This document shows, one piece after another, positions 27,111 to 36,987 of a stretch of 64,000 nt of DNA. A program made the translations under genes and the position numbers. This stretch comes from Saprospiraceae bacterium (lineage in GTDB: Bacteria > Bacteroidota > Bacteroidia > Chitinophagales > Saprospiraceae): assembly GCA_016710625.1 (NCBI GenBank), contig JADJVK010000006.1:62001-126000 (forward strand). The letters are read 5' to 3'. Positions within the stretch are counted from its first letter, which is position 1, and each line of letters opens with the position of its first letter. The notes under the pieces were generated by a model. The model was given only the letters and a program-made list of their open reading frames with translations, was not told the DNA's origin and ran no database searches.

Positions 27111-30100
27111 ATGTATTTAAGTTCTGGCTCGACAATTAATGCATCATATAATACAGTTTATTTAAATGCTTCAAGTACAGGTGCTAATTTTGGAACAGCT
27201 GCTGTTTATGCATCTACTACACCAACAACTATAAATTTAAAAAATAACATATTTGATAATTTAAGTAAATTTTCAGGTACAGGAAAAACTGTAGCTTACC
27301 AACGTAGTGGGACATCTTTAACAAATTATAGTTCTTCTACTTCAAATAATAATATGTTTTATGCAGGTTTGCCTTGTCCGTCTAAATTAATATTTTTTGA
27401 TGGTACAAATGCTGATCAAACATTAGGAGCATTTAAAACAAGAGTTGCACCTAGAGATGCTGCATCAGTTTCTGAAGAAACTCAATTTAGTAGTTATACT
27501 GGATCTGCTACAAATTATTTACATATTAATCCTGCAATACCTTCATTAACAGAAAGTGGTGCAATTACTGTTTCTGGTATAACATTAGATTATGATGGAG
27601 ATACTAGAAATACATCCACTCCTGATATAGGAGCTGATGAATTTTCTGGTATTATTGCAACAGCATGTTCAGGAACACCAATTGCAGGTACTGCAACTAT
27701 TTCACAAAACCCTATTTGTAACGGACAATCAGCAATAATTTGCCTTAATGGTCAATCAATAGGTTCAGGTATATCTATTCAATGGCAATCATCTACAACC
27801 CCAGGAGGACCTTATACTCCTATATCATGTGAGGGTAGTTATTGTTTTAATACTGGGGCATTAGCTACTGGCACCTATTATTATGTTGCTGTTGTAACAT
27901 GTAATAATTCTGGTTTGTCAGCTACTTCTAATGAAATAGCCTTGGTTGTAAACTCTAACCCAACAGCAACTGTAAATCCAATAACTTCTTATATTTGTCA
28001 AGATTCATCTATAACTATTACAGCATCTGGTGGTACAACTTATTTATGGAATAATGGTAGTAACTCTAATACTATAAATGTAACACCTTTAGTTAATTCA
28101 AATTATACAGTTACAGTTTCGAATTCTTTTGGTTGTACTTCTATTGTAACATCTTTTGTTTATGTTAATCCTAAGCCACTGATTAATATTAGTGCTTCAC
28201 CATTAAGTATATGCCAAAATGGAACATCTAATTTGAATGCATTAGTTTCAAATTCTACGACTTATATAAATAATGCAATACCTTATAATCCTATACCTGT
28301 GCCAGGTACTGGTGTTACATCCTTGGTAACAAAGGGAGTTGCAACAACAGCACTAAGTTCTGGTTCACTTGATGATGGTTATTGGTCATCTATTATTTTG
28401 CCATTTAGTTTTAATCTTTACGGTACTAATTATACTACTGGAACTATAAGTACTAATGGAAACATACATTTTGGAACATCTACAACTAGTGGTTATGGTA
28501 GTTCATTTCCAAATGCATCTGCTCCAAATGCAACACTAGCTGGTGTTTTGGCAGATTTAGATTTAACCTCTAGAACTGGTGCAGTATGTTTTTCAAGTCT
28601 AAATTATTTTACTGATGGTACATCACCTAATAGAAGATTTGTAATCAATTTTGATTCTGCTGGATTTTATAATCTTGCTACAGCACAAGTAACTTATGCT
28701 AATTTTCAAATTATATTAAATGAGACTTCAAATATTGTTGAAGTTCAAATCGGTGCATTAACAAATACTTCAACTCTAAAAGTTGAAGGTATTGAAAATG
28801 CAGCTGGTACAGAAGCAAGTACTTTTCCTGGTAGAAATAGTACAACAATTTGGAATAATATACCAAGTGGTTGTAGATTCCAATTGCAATCTTATACTTA
28901 TAATTGGAGTCCTATTACATATTTGTCTAACCCGAATATTTCTAATCCTATTGCAAGTGGAATTTTACAAACAACATCTTATACTGTTACTGTTACAGAT
29001 GTTTTAGGGTGTAAAAATTCATCTACAGTTACAGTTACAGTTAATCCTATTATTGGTTTAAATGTTTCAGAAAACTCTGGCGCAGCAATTAATGATAGTA
29101 TTATTTGTAAAGGAGCTAGTGCAACTTTAACTGCTACAGGCGGTACTTCATATACATGGAGTACTGGTGAAACTACTGCTTCAATTGTTGTATCTCCAGT
29201 AGCAACTACAACTTATACAGTTACAGTTTCTGATGGAACTTGTACAGCAACGAAATCAATTACAATAACAGTAAACACTTTACCAACAATATCTATTACT
29301 CCAAATCCTGCTGCAATATGCCATGGTTCTAATATAGATTTAACTGCAACTGGTGGTGGAACTTATTTATGGAGTACAAGTGAAACTACTGCTACAATAA
29401 ATATAGCACCAACTGCTACAACAACTTATATTGTTACTGTTACAAATAGTGATTTATGTAGTGAAACAAGTTCACGTATTGTAACCGTAAATCCTTTGCC
29501 AATTGCTGTAATAACTCCAAGTTCTGCAACAATTTGTCCAGGTGTGACACAAAATTTAGTTGCATCAGGTGGAAGCACTTATTTATGGAGTACTGGAGAA
29601 AATACTGCATCAATAGATGTTTCACCAATATTTACAACTACTTATACAGTTACAATAACAAATTCAGACAATTGTACTGATACAGAATCGGTAACGATAG
29701 AAGTAAATCCAAATGCCATTATTACTGGTAATATTACCCAACCTACAACTTGTGTAAGTTTAGACGGCACAATCACATTAATATTAGAAGGAGCGGCGGG
29801 ACCATACAGTTTCAATTGGAGTACTCCGAATGGAAATGGATTAGTGAATGGAGTTCAGAATCAGACAGGCTTAAGTGTAGGCTCATATTTTGTAACGGTA
29901 ACGGCAGGGAATGGTTGTACCTCAACAGCAGTATTTAATTTAACTGGTCCAGGGGGCTGTAGTATATGTCCTACGATACCGACGATGACAAGTACGAGTA
30001 CCAATAGTTGTATACAAGAGAATTTCACATTAACGGTAAGTGGGTTGACAGATATGGGGGCGACTTATGGAATTACGTTCAAGTATTCATTGACGCCATT

Positions 30101-33100
30101 AGTGGATCCATATGTAGGAGGAACAGTATTAGGAACGGTACCGAATACGCCATTTATGACAACAGCGAGTCTAACGACCAATATACCGACAGTAGGGACT
30201 TTTTATGTATATGCGATATTGAATGTATTGCCTTTAGATCCAGCTTGTAGGCCATCGAATAGTGTAACGATAACGACGTATCCATGTGAACCAACGATAA
30301 CAGATCCATGTTCTTGTAAGAACAATGCGACGACATTAACAGATGGACAATTTAATGAGACAATAACAATAGACGCACCAGCAGGACAAACTTGGACGGT
30401 AACAGCAGTAAATGGCTTGTACCAAAGCTCAAGTCCAGCCCCACCGGCATCACCATTGCCAATAACAGTAGGAACTGTATTGACAGCAAGTGGAACGACC
30501 TATACATTAACAGGAGTACATGTAGATGCATTAGGCTATACATTAACGGTAAGTAATGGCACGACTACATTATCGATAGGTAATACTTGTTATTATCCAA
30601 ATCCAGTAATTACAGGATTAAATAATACGTATTGTTTATATGATCCAGCAGTAACATTAACTGGAAGTGCCCAATTAGGAGATGGTTCAGGTCCAGCAAG
30701 TGGAGTAGGAACGTTTACCGTAGATGGCACAAGTGCTACTACATTTAATCCATCAACAGCAGGAGTAGGCAGTCATACGGTACAATATTGTTTTGATGCA
30801 GCAGACGGAGTGCCGACGATTGCACATCCAGGATGTACCCAATGTATCACTCAAACAGTAGTTGTAAATCCGACACCGACAGCAAATGCGGTAGCGAACC
30901 AAACGTACTGTAATGGACAAGTAGCACCGATAACGACATTGACAGGAACACCAGCAGGAGTAACATTTGCATGGACAAATAATAATACAGCAATAGGCTT
31001 AGGAGCTAGTGGAACAGGAAATGTACCAAGTTTCACAGCCACCAATACAACGACAGCACCAATAGTAGCGACCATAACAGTAACACCAAGCTATACAAGT
31101 GGAGGAATCACTTGTACAGGGACTGCGATAACCTATACCATCACGGTAAATCCAGGTACAAATGTAGGAGCACAAACAAACAAGTTTTTCTGTTCAGGAA
31201 TAGCAACAGGAGGCATAACATTTACCTCAACAGTGCCAGGAACAGTATTCAACTGGACGAATAGCAATACCTTAATCGGAATTGGAGCTAGCGGAACAGG
31301 GAATATCCCAAGTTGGATACCAGTGAATAACACGTTATTACCGATAGTAGGAACAATAACAGTAACGCCAAGCTATACGAATGATGGAATCACTTGTACA
31401 GGAGCTGCAATCGTATTTACAGTAACCATCTATCCAGCACCACAAGCAAAATGTAAGAACTTTACATTAAACTTAGATGGAAGTGGCAATGGCACCTTGA
31501 ATCCAAATGATATCAATAATGGAAGTATAGGAGGCAGATTAACGATAAGTAAAAGCAGCTTCAATTGTAATAATATAGGAGCGAATAATGTAACTTTGAC
31601 AGTATCAGACAGCTGTGGACAGACATCGAGCTGTGTGGCAGTAGTTACAGTAGCAGATAATATAGCACCGACGATTACATGTCCTAAGAGTCAAGTAATC
31701 GCCTTAAAAGAAGGGGAATGTAAGGCAGTAGGAGTGTTCACAAGCCCTTCGGCAAAAGACAATTGTGAGTTTGCAATTACGACAGGATTTTTAACATCCA
31801 CCTTCAATAGCAACAATCAGTTTGCTGGTAATATGTTCAACGTAACGAATACAGGAACAAGTCCGATAACAATAACCTCATTTGAAGGGAATGTAAATTC
31901 AGCAGTAGGTTTGCCAGTATCGTTTCAAATCTTTTACACGACGACAGCGACGACGTATATAGGGAACACGAACAATGCAGGAGCATGGACGTTGATGGGC
32001 ACTGCTAATTCAATATCAGCAGGAGCGAACCAACCAACAATAGTACCAATAGGAGGCTTAGTATTACAACCAGGAGAAACAAAAGGCATCTATTTTGTAT
32101 TATCTAGCTACAATATATCGACAAACTCGTTGAGATACACAAATGGAAATAATACCTATAATAATGGAGATTTGAAATTGGATGCAGGAATCGGAAAAGC
32201 GAATCCTAATTTTACAGGAACCAATTTCACATCAAGGACGTGGAATGGAACAATACGATACAATAAAGTAGTAGGAGCACCGCCGATAATCAGCCAAATA
32301 GATAATACAGGCTATAAGAATGGAGATTTATTTCCAAAAGGAACGACCTGCTTAGTCTATCAAGCAAAAGACTTTGCAGGGAATTTATCAGCAACCTGTC
32401 AAGTATGTATAGAAGTAAGAGGCATCGTAAATCCAACGAAGACATTAGTATGTAACGACTTATCCAATGTATCATTAGATACAAACTGTTTGGCATTAAT
32501 CAATGCAGACATGATACTAGAAGGCGGACCATATGATTGTTATGACGATTACAAAGTAGTATTGACATTAGGGAATAAAATAGTACCAAATCCAATCACA
32601 GCAGAGTATGCAGGCAAGACACTAACAGCAACCGTATTTGATAAGTTTTCGAACAACAAATGTTGGGGTTTACTAAAGATAGAAGACAAGGTAATTCCGC
32701 AGATAGTATGTCCTGGTAATGTAACGATTAGTTGTGCTGCGAAGGAAGAGCCGAGTAACATAGGATCAGTGTTTCCAAATGGATTAAAGTATGGAACATT
32801 TGAAGAATATAATGATCCGAGTACGGGAGTAAATGTGTATAAGGTAGGGGATAAGAAATACCGAGTGAAGGCAGGCTTAATAGACAAGTGTTCGGAGGTA
32901 AGTTTGAGTTATGTAGATGTAGTACAAGAATTTAGTTGTTCAGCGACGACGATGATTACGAAGATAATCACGAGGAGATGGTCAGCGATAGATATCTATG
33001 GAAACAGTTCAAACTGTACACAGACGATCAGTGTAAGGAGAGCGGTGTTAACAGAGTTAGTGATGCCAATCAACTGGGATGGCCAAGCAGGGAACAACAG

Positions 33101-35477
33101 AGTATTAAATTTATGTAAAGATTTATATACGGGGAATCCGAATGATTATAGGCATAGAGATTCAGCATGGGTAAAATTAGGAAATGGCTATCCATCACCG
33201 AAGGCAGGAATAGTGACGGTAGATACGATATATGTAGGGGAGTTTGATGGCAGTCACGATCCATTAAATCCAGGAACGGATACATTGTATTTGAGAGGAA
33301 CAGGAATGCCAAGTGGAGCGACGTGTAGTACAATAAACATGTTATATACGGATACGAAATTGACGGTATGTGGAGAAGGGTATAAATTGATAAGAGACTG
33401 GAGAATCTTAGACTGGTGTACAGGTCAGTTAAGAAACTATACCCAATTGATAAAAGTAGTAGATATGACAGCTCCAGTACTGGAATGTCCAGCAGATTTG
33501 ACAGCGAGTACAGAAGGAGTAGAATGCAAAGGCAATGGGACATTCCCGACCCCAGTAATAACGGACTTATGTTCATCGAAGACGAGCTATGAAGTATATT
33601 ACAATGGAGGTACGGCGTTTCCGGAAGGCGGCTTTGTGGGCCAGAATCCAGATGGTAGCTGGCGATATAGCGGATTTCCATGTGGAAGTTACAACTTCAA
33701 ATATGTAGCGAAAGATGAGTGTGGCAATAGCACGGAATGTACAACATTTGACTTAATCATAAGAGATATCACAGTACCAGTAGCGGTTTGTAGGACGTTC
33801 ACCCAAGTAACGTTAACCAATACGGCAGATGATATCAATACGGTAGCGAAAGAATGTGGATTGACGAAAGTAGAATCCTACAAATTTGACGAAGGCAGCT
33901 GGGATAATTGCGGTGGGGTATATTTCAAAGCAAGAAGGAGCAATACGAACAACCCAGGAGTATATGACAATGATCCAAGATACGACGATGTGGTATGGTT
34001 CAATTGTGAAGATGTAGGAAAAGAGATAGATGTTATATTAAGAATATATGACGTACAACCGTTGAGTGGACATGTAGGCTCCATATCAGATAGAGGAGAT
34101 AGCTACAAACCAACGAGAACGGATGGATGTGGACCAGTAGGTAACTACAATGATTGTGTGGTAAAAGTAAGAGTAGAGGATTTAGTAAATCCGACGATAA
34201 GCTGTCCACCGAGCATCAATATAACCTGTACGGCATATGACTTCAGCATACCATTGACGAATGTAGATACAGCATGGTTCAACAAATATTTAGGGAAAGT
34301 AGTAAGTAACGATTGTAATGGAACAAATGTAAATAACGGCACCTTTACGTATTACAACGGCACGAGCCAAGTGACAGGAACGAACGGAAGTGCTTTTGAC
34401 AATTGCTTTGTAACAATACCGCAAACGATCACTTCCCAGTTAGAATGTGGAGTAGGAACAATAACGAGAACGTTCAGAGCGATAGACAAAGGAGGTAGAC
34501 AATCGACACCATGTACCCAACAGATAATCGTAAGCAACCCAACACCATTTACGATTAATGCATTACATTATACAGATCCGGGCTCAGATTTAGCAGATCC
34601 ATGTGATGGAGCAGAGCGAATCAGAGGCGGAGCGAACGAAGACTTTGTAAATGACCTATATGTAAGTCCGAATTTTGCACCAGATAATATCATTTGGCCA
34701 GATAAGGTAGTAGAATTACCGAATTGTACAGGACTAGGAAACATAGGAACGGAATGTGGCAACACAGGAAAAGATGCAGGAAAGCCGAGATTGACAAGGA
34801 ATGACAAATGTGATTTAGTAGGGATGACGTATGTAGATGAAGTGTTCCCAATCGAGCCGAATGTATGTGTGAAGATCCTAAGAACATGGACGGTGATAGA
34901 CTGGTGTCAAAACAAACCATTAGGAAGAAAGTGGACATATACCCAAATCATCAAGTTAGTAGACAAGGTAGCCCCAGAGTTTACAGGAAATACTTGTAAG
35001 AATGATACTATTTGTCAATATCCGACAGATTGTGGTCCAGATGCATTAACATTGACAGCAAGTGCCCAAGATAATTGTACACCAGAAACGAATCTAAAAT
35101 ACCATTACTTTGTAGATTTAAAGAATAATGGAACGAATGATGGGACAGGAAATAGTGCAGGAGTAACACTAACGAAGGCGACAGGTCTAAGCTATGGCAT
35201 GCATATGATAACGTGGTCAGTAGAGGATAACTGTGGAAACGTAAAAACATGTTCGAAGTCAGTCTTGGTAAAAGACTGCAAGAAGCCGACCCCAGTATCG
35301 AAGTTATTGACAGTAGAGATGATGCCGAACAATTGTCAAGCCGTATTAGAAGCATTAAAATTAAACAACTTCAGTTGGGACAATTGTACACCGATGGAGA
35401 AGTTGAGATTCCGAGTAGCGAAATCAGGAGATTATAAATTAAGGAATGAGCTTAACAGAGGTCTTGAATTTGAATGA
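27111..35477 (+). CDS. Giant T9SS cargo protein A, part 2 (Ig/PKD, SprB-like and HYR repeats)
   Basis: 2788 residues in one frame. It begins inside the beta-helix (true frame opens upstream of ATG 27111). Ig/PKD-like domains run from about 185 to 870 (SSITITASGGTTYLWNNGSN; TPNPAAICHGSN-type units ending TVTVNP), an SprB-like repeat is at 880-950, a DUF-like domain at 955-1110 (ATYGITFKYSLTPLVDPYVG), further Ig-like units to 1480, and HYR-like domains at about 1513 (APTITCPKS), 1860 (IPQIVCPGNVTISCAAKEE), 2120 (APVLECPADLTAS), 2360 and 2620. From about 29750 codon use changes abruptly to G/C-ending codons with no frame break. The frame ends at 35477 because of an extra base near 35450 relative to the second giant gene, so this stop is not a natural C-terminus. 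Confidence 0.75.
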   Translation: MYLSSGSTINASYNTVYLNASSTGANFGTAAVYASTTPTTINLKNNIFDNLSKFSGTGKTVAYQRSGTSLTNYSSSTSNNNMFYAGLPCPSKLIFFDGTNADQTLGAFKTRVAPRDAASVSEETQFSSYTGSATNYLHINPAIPSLTESGAITVSGITLDYDGDTRNTSTPDIGADEFSGIIATACSGTPIAGTATISQNPICNGQSAIICLNGQSIGSGISIQWQSSTTPGGPYTPISCEGSYCFNTGALATGTYYYVAVVTCNNSGLSATSNEIALVVNSNPTATVNPITSYICQDSSITITASGGTTYLWNNGSNSNTINVTPLVNSNYTVTVSNSFGCTSIVTSFVYVNPKPLINISASPLSICQNGTSNLNALVSNSTTYINNAIPYNPIPVPGTGVTSLVTKGVATTALSSGSLDDGYWSSIILPFSFNLYGTNYTTGTISTNGNIHFGTSTTSGYGSSFPNASAPNATLAGVLADLDLTSRTGAVCFSSLNYFTDGTSPNRRFVINFDSAGFYNLATAQVTYANFQIILNETSNIVEVQIGALTNTSTLKVEGIENAAGTEASTFPGRNSTTIWNNIPSGCRFQLQSYTYNWSPITYLSNPNISNPIASGILQTTSYTVTVTDVLGCKNSSTVTVTVNPIIGLNVSENSGAAINDSIICKGASATLTATGGTSYTWSTGETTASIVVSPVATTTYTVTVSDGTCTATKSITITVNTLPTISITPNPAAICHGSNIDLTATGGGTYLWSTSETTATINIAPTATTTYIVTVTNSDLCSETSSRIVTVNPLPIAVITPSSATICPGVTQNLVASGGSTYLWSTGENTASIDVSPIFTTTYTVTITNSDNCTDTESVTIEVNPNAIITGNITQPTTCVSLDGTITLILEGAAGPYSFNWSTPNGNGLVNGVQNQTGLSVGSYFVTVTAGNGCTSTAVFNLTGPGGCSICPTIPTMTSTSTNSCIQENFTLTVSGLTDMGATYGITFKYSLTPLVDPYVGGTVLGTVPNTPFMTTASLTTNIPTVGTFYVYAILNVLPLDPACRPSNSVTITTYPCEPTITDPCSCKNNATTLTDGQFNETITIDAPAGQTWTVTAVNGLYQSSSPAPPASPLPITVGTVLTASGTTYTLTGVHVDALGYTLTVSNGTTTLSIGNTCYYPNPVITGLNNTYCLYDPAVTLTGSAQLGDGSGPASGVGTFTVDGTSATTFNPSTAGVGSHTVQYCFDAADGVPTIAHPGCTQCITQTVVVNPTPTANAVANQTYCNGQVAPITTLTGTPAGVTFAWTNNNTAIGLGASGTGNVPSFTATNTTTAPIVATITVTPSYTSGGITCTGTAITYTITVNPGTNVGAQTNKFFCSGIATGGITFTSTVPGTVFNWTNSNTLIGIGASGTGNIPSWIPVNNTLLPIVGTITVTPSYTNDGITCTGAAIVFTVTIYPAPQAKCKNFTLNLDGSGNGTLNPNDINNGSIGGRLTISKSSFNCNNIGANNVTLTVSDSCGQTSSCVAVVTVADNIAPTITCPKSQVIALKEGECKAVGVFTSPSAKDNCEFAITTGFLTSTFNSNNQFAGNMFNVTNTGTSPITITSFEGNVNSAVGLPVSFQIFYTTTATTYIGNTNNAGAWTLMGTANSISAGANQPTIVPIGGLVLQPGETKGIYFVLSSYNISTNSLRYTNGNNTYNNGDLKLDAGIGKANPNFTGTNFTSRTWNGTIRYNKVVGAPPIISQIDNTGYKNGDLFPKGTTCLVYQAKDFAGNLSATCQVCIEVRGIVNPTKTLVCNDLSNVSLDTNCLALINADMILEGGPYDCYDDYKVVLTLGNKIVPNPITAEYAGKTLTATVFDKFSNNKCWGLLKIEDKVIPQIVCPGNVTISCAAKEEPSNIGSVFPNGLKYGTFEEYNDPSTGVNVYKVGDKKYRVKAGLIDKCSEVSLSYVDVVQEFSCSATTMITKIITRRWSAIDIYGNSSNCTQTISVRRAVLTELVMPINWDGQAGNNRVLNLCKDLYTGNPNDYRHRDSAWVKLGNGYPSPKAGIVTVDTIYVGEFDGSHDPLNPGTDTLYLRGTGMPSGATCSTINMLYTDTKLTVCGEGYKLIRDWRILDWCTGQLRNYTQLIKVVDMTAPVLECPADLTASTEGVECKGNGTFPTPVITDLCSSKTSYEVYYNGGTAFPEGGFVGQNPDGSWRYSGFPCGSYNFKYVAKDECGNSTECTTFDLIIRDITVPVAVCRTFTQVTLTNTADDINTVAKECGLTKVESYKFDEGSWDNCGGVYFKARRSNTNNPGVYDNDPRYDDVVWFNCEDVGKEIDVILRIYDVQPLSGHVGSISDRGDSYKPTRTDGCGPVGNYNDCVVKVRVEDLVNPTISCPPSINITCTAYDFSIPLTNVDTAWFNKYLGKVVSNDCNGTNVNNGTFTYYNGTSQVTGTNGSAFDNCFVTIPQTITSQLECGVGTITRTFRAIDKGGRQSTPCTQQIIVSNPTPFTINALHYTDPGSDLADPCDGAERIRGGANEDFVNDLYVSPNFAPDNIIWPDKVVELPNCTGLGNIGTECGNTGKDAGKPRLTRNDKCDLVGMTYVDEVFPIEPNVCVKILRTWTVIDWCQNKPLGRKWTYTQIIKLVDKVAPEFTGNTCKNDTICQYPTDCGPDALTLTASAQDNCTPETNLKYHYFVDLKNNGTNDGTGNSAGVTLTKATGLSYGMHMITWSVEDNCGNVKTCSKSVLVKDCKKPTPVSKLLTVEMMPNNCQAVLEALKLNNFSWDNCTPMEKLRFRVAKSGDYKLRNELNRGLEFE

Positions 35478-36044
35478 GTATGTAATATTCAATGAAGGGA
35501 GTTAGGCACACAGACAGTAGCCTTGTTTGCGATAGATGAAGATGATAATTGGGATTATGTAGAAACCTTCATAGTAGTACAATCGAATATGAATCCAAAC
35601 TGTGGCGGCGGAAGCCGCTCAGCGATAGTAAGCGGAACGATCCAAACGGAGCAAAAGAGAACATGGAGAAAGTAGAGGTGAAAGTAAATGGATTGAGTAA
35701 GTCGATAACAGATGCCCAAGGCTTCTTCAATATGTTGTTGAATATCAAGCAAAGTTATGAAGATCAAACCAGAGAAGCTGATAGAATCAAGAAATGGCGT
35801 AACGACAGCGGATTTAGTAGCGATCAACAAACATATTTTGGCAGTAGAGGAATTGAAGACACCATATAAGCGAATAGCAGCGGACATCAACAATGACGGG
35901 AAGATATCAACAGCGGATATGGTAGAATTAAGAAAATTAATCTTATTCATCAACGACAACTTTACAAGTAATACATCATGGAAGATGGTGGATAAAGCCT
36001 ATACTTTCACAACAAGTACGCGGAGAAAGAAGCGTATCCATTGA
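35478..36044 (+). pseudogene. Giant protein A, frameshifted linker and dockerin region
   Basis: Aligned with 47888-48460 of the second giant gene, this stretch has single-base losses or gains at about 35498 (GGGG to GGG), 35655 (A5 to A4), 35760 (extra A) and 36019 (lost base), plus a 3-base loss in the Gly linker near 35610. Translated in pieces it encodes the EDDNWDYVETF end, a carboxypeptidase-regulatory-like domain (VEVKVNGLSKSITDAQGFFN) and the dockerin-like loops (ADINNDGKISTADMVELRK). The damaged bases are homopolymer positions, which is typical of long-read error in repeats as well as of decay. Confidence 0.75.
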
Positions 36045-36805
36045 AAGTAACGATAGCGCCATTACAAACTGCATCATCAGCGAACTTCGTTGGGGTGAAG
36101 ATAGGAGACGTAAATGGAAGTGCAAAAGCGAATAATTTAGTAGGAGATGCAACAGAGCGAAGTGGCGGCACAATAGTATTTGATGTACAAGATGCGAAGC
36201 TAAAAGCTGGAGAGACAAGAACAGTTGAATTCAAGCAAAGAATGAAAGCAATCAATGCTTACCAATTCACGATGAACTTCGATAAAGAAGCATTTGAGGT
36301 AGTAAGTGTAGGAGGATTGAATGAGAGTAACTTTGGATTGAGCTTATTGAGCCAAGGAGCGATCACATTGAGTAATGAAGCAGCGACAGCGGAACAAGTA
36401 ATCACGGTGACGTTTAAGGCAAAAGAGGCAGTACAATTGAGTAGTGCAATCAGTGTAGGATCTAACTATACAGCAGCGGAGGCATATACAGTAAGTGGAG
36501 ATAAGTATGATGTAGCATTAAGCTTCAACGGAACTATAGCAGGAAACTTCCAATTATTACAAAACCAACCGAATCCATACAATGGCAAGACGGTGATCGG
36601 CTTTGTATTACCAGAGGCTTCAAATGCAACGATGACAATCTTTGATGCGACAGGAAGGACGTTGAAGGTAATAAAAGGGGACTATGCGAAAGGCTACAAT
36701 GAAATAGTAGTAGAGAAAGGAGAAATCAACGCAGTAGGCATCTTATCGTACCGATTAACAACGAGCAGCCATTCAGCAACGAAACAGATGATTGTAACGG
36801 AATAA
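36041..36805 (+). CDS. Giant protein A, part 3 (cohesin-like domain and T9SS type A sorting domain)
   Basis: The final open frame of the gene. FVGVKIGDVNGSAKANN is the end of the dockerin region; then comes a cohesin-like domain (TIVFDVQDAKLKAGETRTVE, NAYQFTMNFDKEAFEVVSVG) and a type A sorting domain (QNQPNPYNGKTVIGFVLPEA, ATGRTLKVIKGDYAKGYNEI, closing SATKQMIVTE). The TTG at 36041 is only an artefactual start. Nearly identical in DNA to the end of the second giant gene, except that FKQRMKAINA replaces FKAKEMKAINA through three separate one-base losses that together keep frame. Confidence 0.75.
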   Translation: MKVTIAPLQTASSANFVGVKIGDVNGSAKANNLVGDATERSGGTIVFDVQDAKLKAGETRTVEFKQRMKAINAYQFTMNFDKEAFEVVSVGGLNESNFGLSLLSQGAITLSNEAATAEQVITVTFKAKEAVQLSSAISVGSNYTAAEAYTVSGDKYDVALSFNGTIAGNFQLLQNQPNPYNGKTVIGFVLPEASNATMTIFDATGRTLKVIKGDYAKGYNEIVVEKGEINAVGILSYRLTTSSHSATKQMIVTE

Positions 36806-36852
36806 GAGCTGATAGGAGAGAATAGTTAGAAATAATTATAAAGAGATAATAT

Positions 36853-36893
36853 AAAAATACCTATGTCATTCTTTGGCATGGGTATTTTTTTTT
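36853..36893 (+). terminator. Terminator of first giant gene
   Basis: Imperfect hairpin AAAAATACCTATGTC / GGCATGGGTATTTTT followed by a T-run. The same hairpin ends the second giant gene. Confidence 0.75.
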
Positions 36894-36914
36894 CACATAT
36901 GTAATATATTTTTT

Positions 36915-36943
36915 TTGAAATTCTTTAAAAAGTGTTATTTTTG
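36915..36943 (+). promoter_or_regulatory. Bacteroidota-type promoter of second giant gene
   Basis: TTG (36915-36917), 18-nt spacer, TATTTTTG (36936-36943). It lies just after the terminator of the first giant gene, so the second gene has its own promoter; the start codon is at 36988. Confidence 0.6.
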
Positions 36944-36987
36944 CAAAATTCTCAAATGTGAGAAATGACGAATTTTAATCCATATAT

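Larger units (their letters stand above)
32661..36893 (+). repeat. 3' cassette copy 1, direct repeat of 45070-49319
   Basis: From TGTTGGGGTTTACTAAAGAT at 32661 the DNA matches 45070 onwards, through both stop codons and the shared terminator. Blocks at about 32661-33760 and 35050-36893 are nearly identical; the middle (about 33770-34960) is diverged in both DNA and protein. The repeat covers HYR, regulatory-like, dockerin, cohesin and sorting domains. Length differs by about 17 nt because of indels. Confidence 0.85.

Noticed and set aside
30851..31333. Minus-strand ORFs in the Ig-like part of gene A
   Set aside because: Shadow frames of the repeated TVTPSYTxGGITCTGT coding sequence, without start signals or a recognisable product.
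33070..33681. Long minus-strand open frame (203 codons) inside gene A, with a counterpart at 45479-45952
   Set aside because: It lies opposite the conserved HYR region and is Leu/Ser-rich low-quality sequence; it exists in both cassettes only because the coding strand is duplicated.
24851..36805. Two or three separate surface-protein genes in place of one giant gene A
   Set aside because: Only one signal peptide, one sorting domain, one promoter and one terminator are present, and each break aligns with a one-base change relative to the paralogue or expected fold.
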